From positions 1 to 6,466 of the forward strand of contig JALZUL010000267.1 in assembly GCA_023301665.1 (NCBI GenBank): a stretch of 6,466 nt of DNA. Direction: 5' to 3'. The stretch is from Ascidiaceihabitans sp. Its GTDB lineage: Bacteria; Pseudomonadota; Alphaproteobacteria; Rhodobacterales; Rhodobacteraceae. Below, in pieces: positions 5,652 to 6,466 of the stretch (position 1 is the first letter of the stretch; each line of letters starts with the position of its first letter). The notes under the pieces are model-generated. The model did no database searches, was not told the DNA's origin, and was given only the letters and a program-made list of their open reading frames with translations. Both the position numbers and the translations under genes were made by a program.

Positions 5652-6360
5652 AAGTATCTAGAAAACGAGCGCGCGCCTCAGGCAAAGGGCGGCCAGCCAA
5701 ATGCGCAGCCATATGCGCTGATAAGAAATGACCCGTTGTTTTCAAGCCGTCAAAAATCTCATGATCCGGTGCGTCACCTAGGCCGCGCAAGGCCGGCGGC
5801 AGTGGTAATAGGCGATCTGCCCAATCCCCTGCTCCTAACCGCGAAACAGCACGACCTGTCTTGGGCGAGACATAAATAAGGTCTTGCGTGGTGCCTGTCA
5901 CCGCGCAAGTCTCAAGCTGCAAAGCGTAGCCCAGTTGTTTTAAGAGCAAGACTTCCCAACGCAAATAGGCAAGCGGCCAGACATCTGGAAAGTCCAACAA
6001 ATCTAATAACTCTTCTGAACGACGATATAACTCTTCATCTGGCACACGTTCAGGCAGGCAAAAACTCAATAGGTTGGTCACCGAATTCAAACCTGCCAAC
6101 ATCAAACGATCTGACATCGCCGCGGCCGTACGGCTACGATCGGGCTCTACCGTGAAGGCTCCAATATGCTCTTCCAAACGTGCGCGCCAGACCACATCAA
6201 GCTGTGCGCCCGGTTGTAAAACCGGCCCCATCTTACGCCCTGCCCCGCCACGCACGATCCCAACATGACGCCCCTGCGCTTCAGTAAATACTTCAATAAT
6301 CGCAGAGCTTTCACCATGCCGGCGCACTGCCAACAATATGCCAGTGCCGCGCCATTCCAT
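5635..6360 (-). CDS. recO: DNA repair protein RecO
   Basis: RecO (241 residues, normal length) works with RecF and RecR in the cytoplasm to load RecA onto SSB-coated single-stranded DNA during gap repair. The N-terminal OB fold (about 1-80) opens with MEWRGTGILLAVRRHGESSAIIEVFTEAQGRHVGIVRGG, the standard RecO start. A helical middle (about 82-150, with NLLSFCLPERVPDEELYRR) is followed by LETCAVTGTTQDLIYVSPKTGRAVSRLGAG (149-178), the region where some RecO proteins, such as that of Deinococcus, carry a four-cysteine zinc site. Only Cys152 remains here, so this copy should not bind zinc in that way, as in many proteobacteria. The ATG directly follows the TGA of the upstream DUF1491-like gene, indicating one operon with translational coupling. 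The 3' end overlaps the convergent META gene by 17 bp. Confidence 0.95.
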   Translation of the reverse strand: MEWRGTGILLAVRRHGESSAIIEVFTEAQGRHVGIVRGGAGRKMGPVLQPGAQLDVVWRARLEEHIGAFTVEPDRSRTAAAMSDRLMLAGLNSVTNLLSFCLPERVPDEELYRRSEELLDLLDFPDVWPLAYLRWEVLLLKQLGYALQLETCAVTGTTQDLIYVSPKTGRAVSRLGAGDWADRLLPLPPALRGLGDAPDHEIFDGLKTTGHFLSAHMAAHLAGRPLPEARARFLDTFSRRL

Positions 6361-6466
6361 TCAGCTTAACCCATCTTGATCAAGCAAATGGCGGCCTTGG
6401 CGATCTTCAACTTCTATTACCCAAAGATCGGGATCAAACCCAAGTTGACGCGCCACCGACGCCTCG
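6361..6466 (-). CDS. DUF1491-family protein, C-terminal fragment
   Basis: The reverse strand is open from the right edge to a TGA at 6363-6361. The last 34 residues read EASVARQLGFDPDLWVIEVEDRQGRHLLDQDGLS. The RQxGFDPDLWVIEVEDRxGRxLLD pattern is the typical C-terminus of DUF1491 proteins, small cytoplasmic proteins of unknown function. In Rhodobacterales, genes of this family are, as far as I recall, commonly found just before recO. The stop codon abuts the recO ATG with no gap. Start and N-terminus are outside the window. Confidence 0.8.
   Translation of the reverse strand, partial: EASVARQLGFDPDLWVIEVEDRQGRHLLDQDGLS

Overview
The window looks like chromosomal DNA of a marine Rhodobacterales (Roseobacter-group) alphaproteobacterium with moderate GC. 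The evidence is an ethylmalonyl-CoA-pathway acyl-CoA dehydrogenase, an XRE regulator with an alphaproteobacterial-type start (MPHEVDIHVG), an alphaproteobacterial RecO, and the end of a DUF1491-type gene directly before recO. This placement rests on family resemblance read by eye, not on a search. No mobile element, tRNA/rRNA or CRISPR array was seen.

Layout. Positions 1-1502 (minus strand): an unusual LysR-type winged-helix regulator, followed 51 bp downstream by an uncharacterised GNAT-like gene that runs off the left edge. Positions 1503-1706: a divergent control region with a repeat array of two 22-bp blocks built from the same two modules in swapped order, with TACA cores 11 or about 22 bp apart. 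Positions 1707-2060 (plus): a small XRE-family regulator whose stop codon interlocks with that of a convergent TauE/SafE-type permease gene (2057-2830, minus). Positions 2831-2989: an AT-rich divergent promoter region. Positions 2990-5651 (plus): (2S)-methylsuccinyl-CoA dehydrogenase (mcd), a TetR-family regulator and a META-domain lipoprotein, closely spaced and probably at least partly co-transcribed. Positions 5635-6466 (minus): recO and, abutting it upstream, the 3' end of a DUF1491-like gene. recO overlaps the end of the META gene by 17 bp.

How the parts may work together. Mcd is a committed step of acetyl-CoA assimilation through the ethylmalonyl-CoA pathway. The TetR gene behind it is a natural candidate for local control, but its ligand and targets cannot be read from sequence. 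The LysR-type protein keeps a clear DNA-binding domain, but its C-terminal part does not look like a LysR co-inducer domain and may be a PAS-like sensor. Together with its downstream GNAT-like gene and the repeat array at its own promoter, it is the least explained and most interesting part of the window. recO and the DUF1491-like gene are a housekeeping block.
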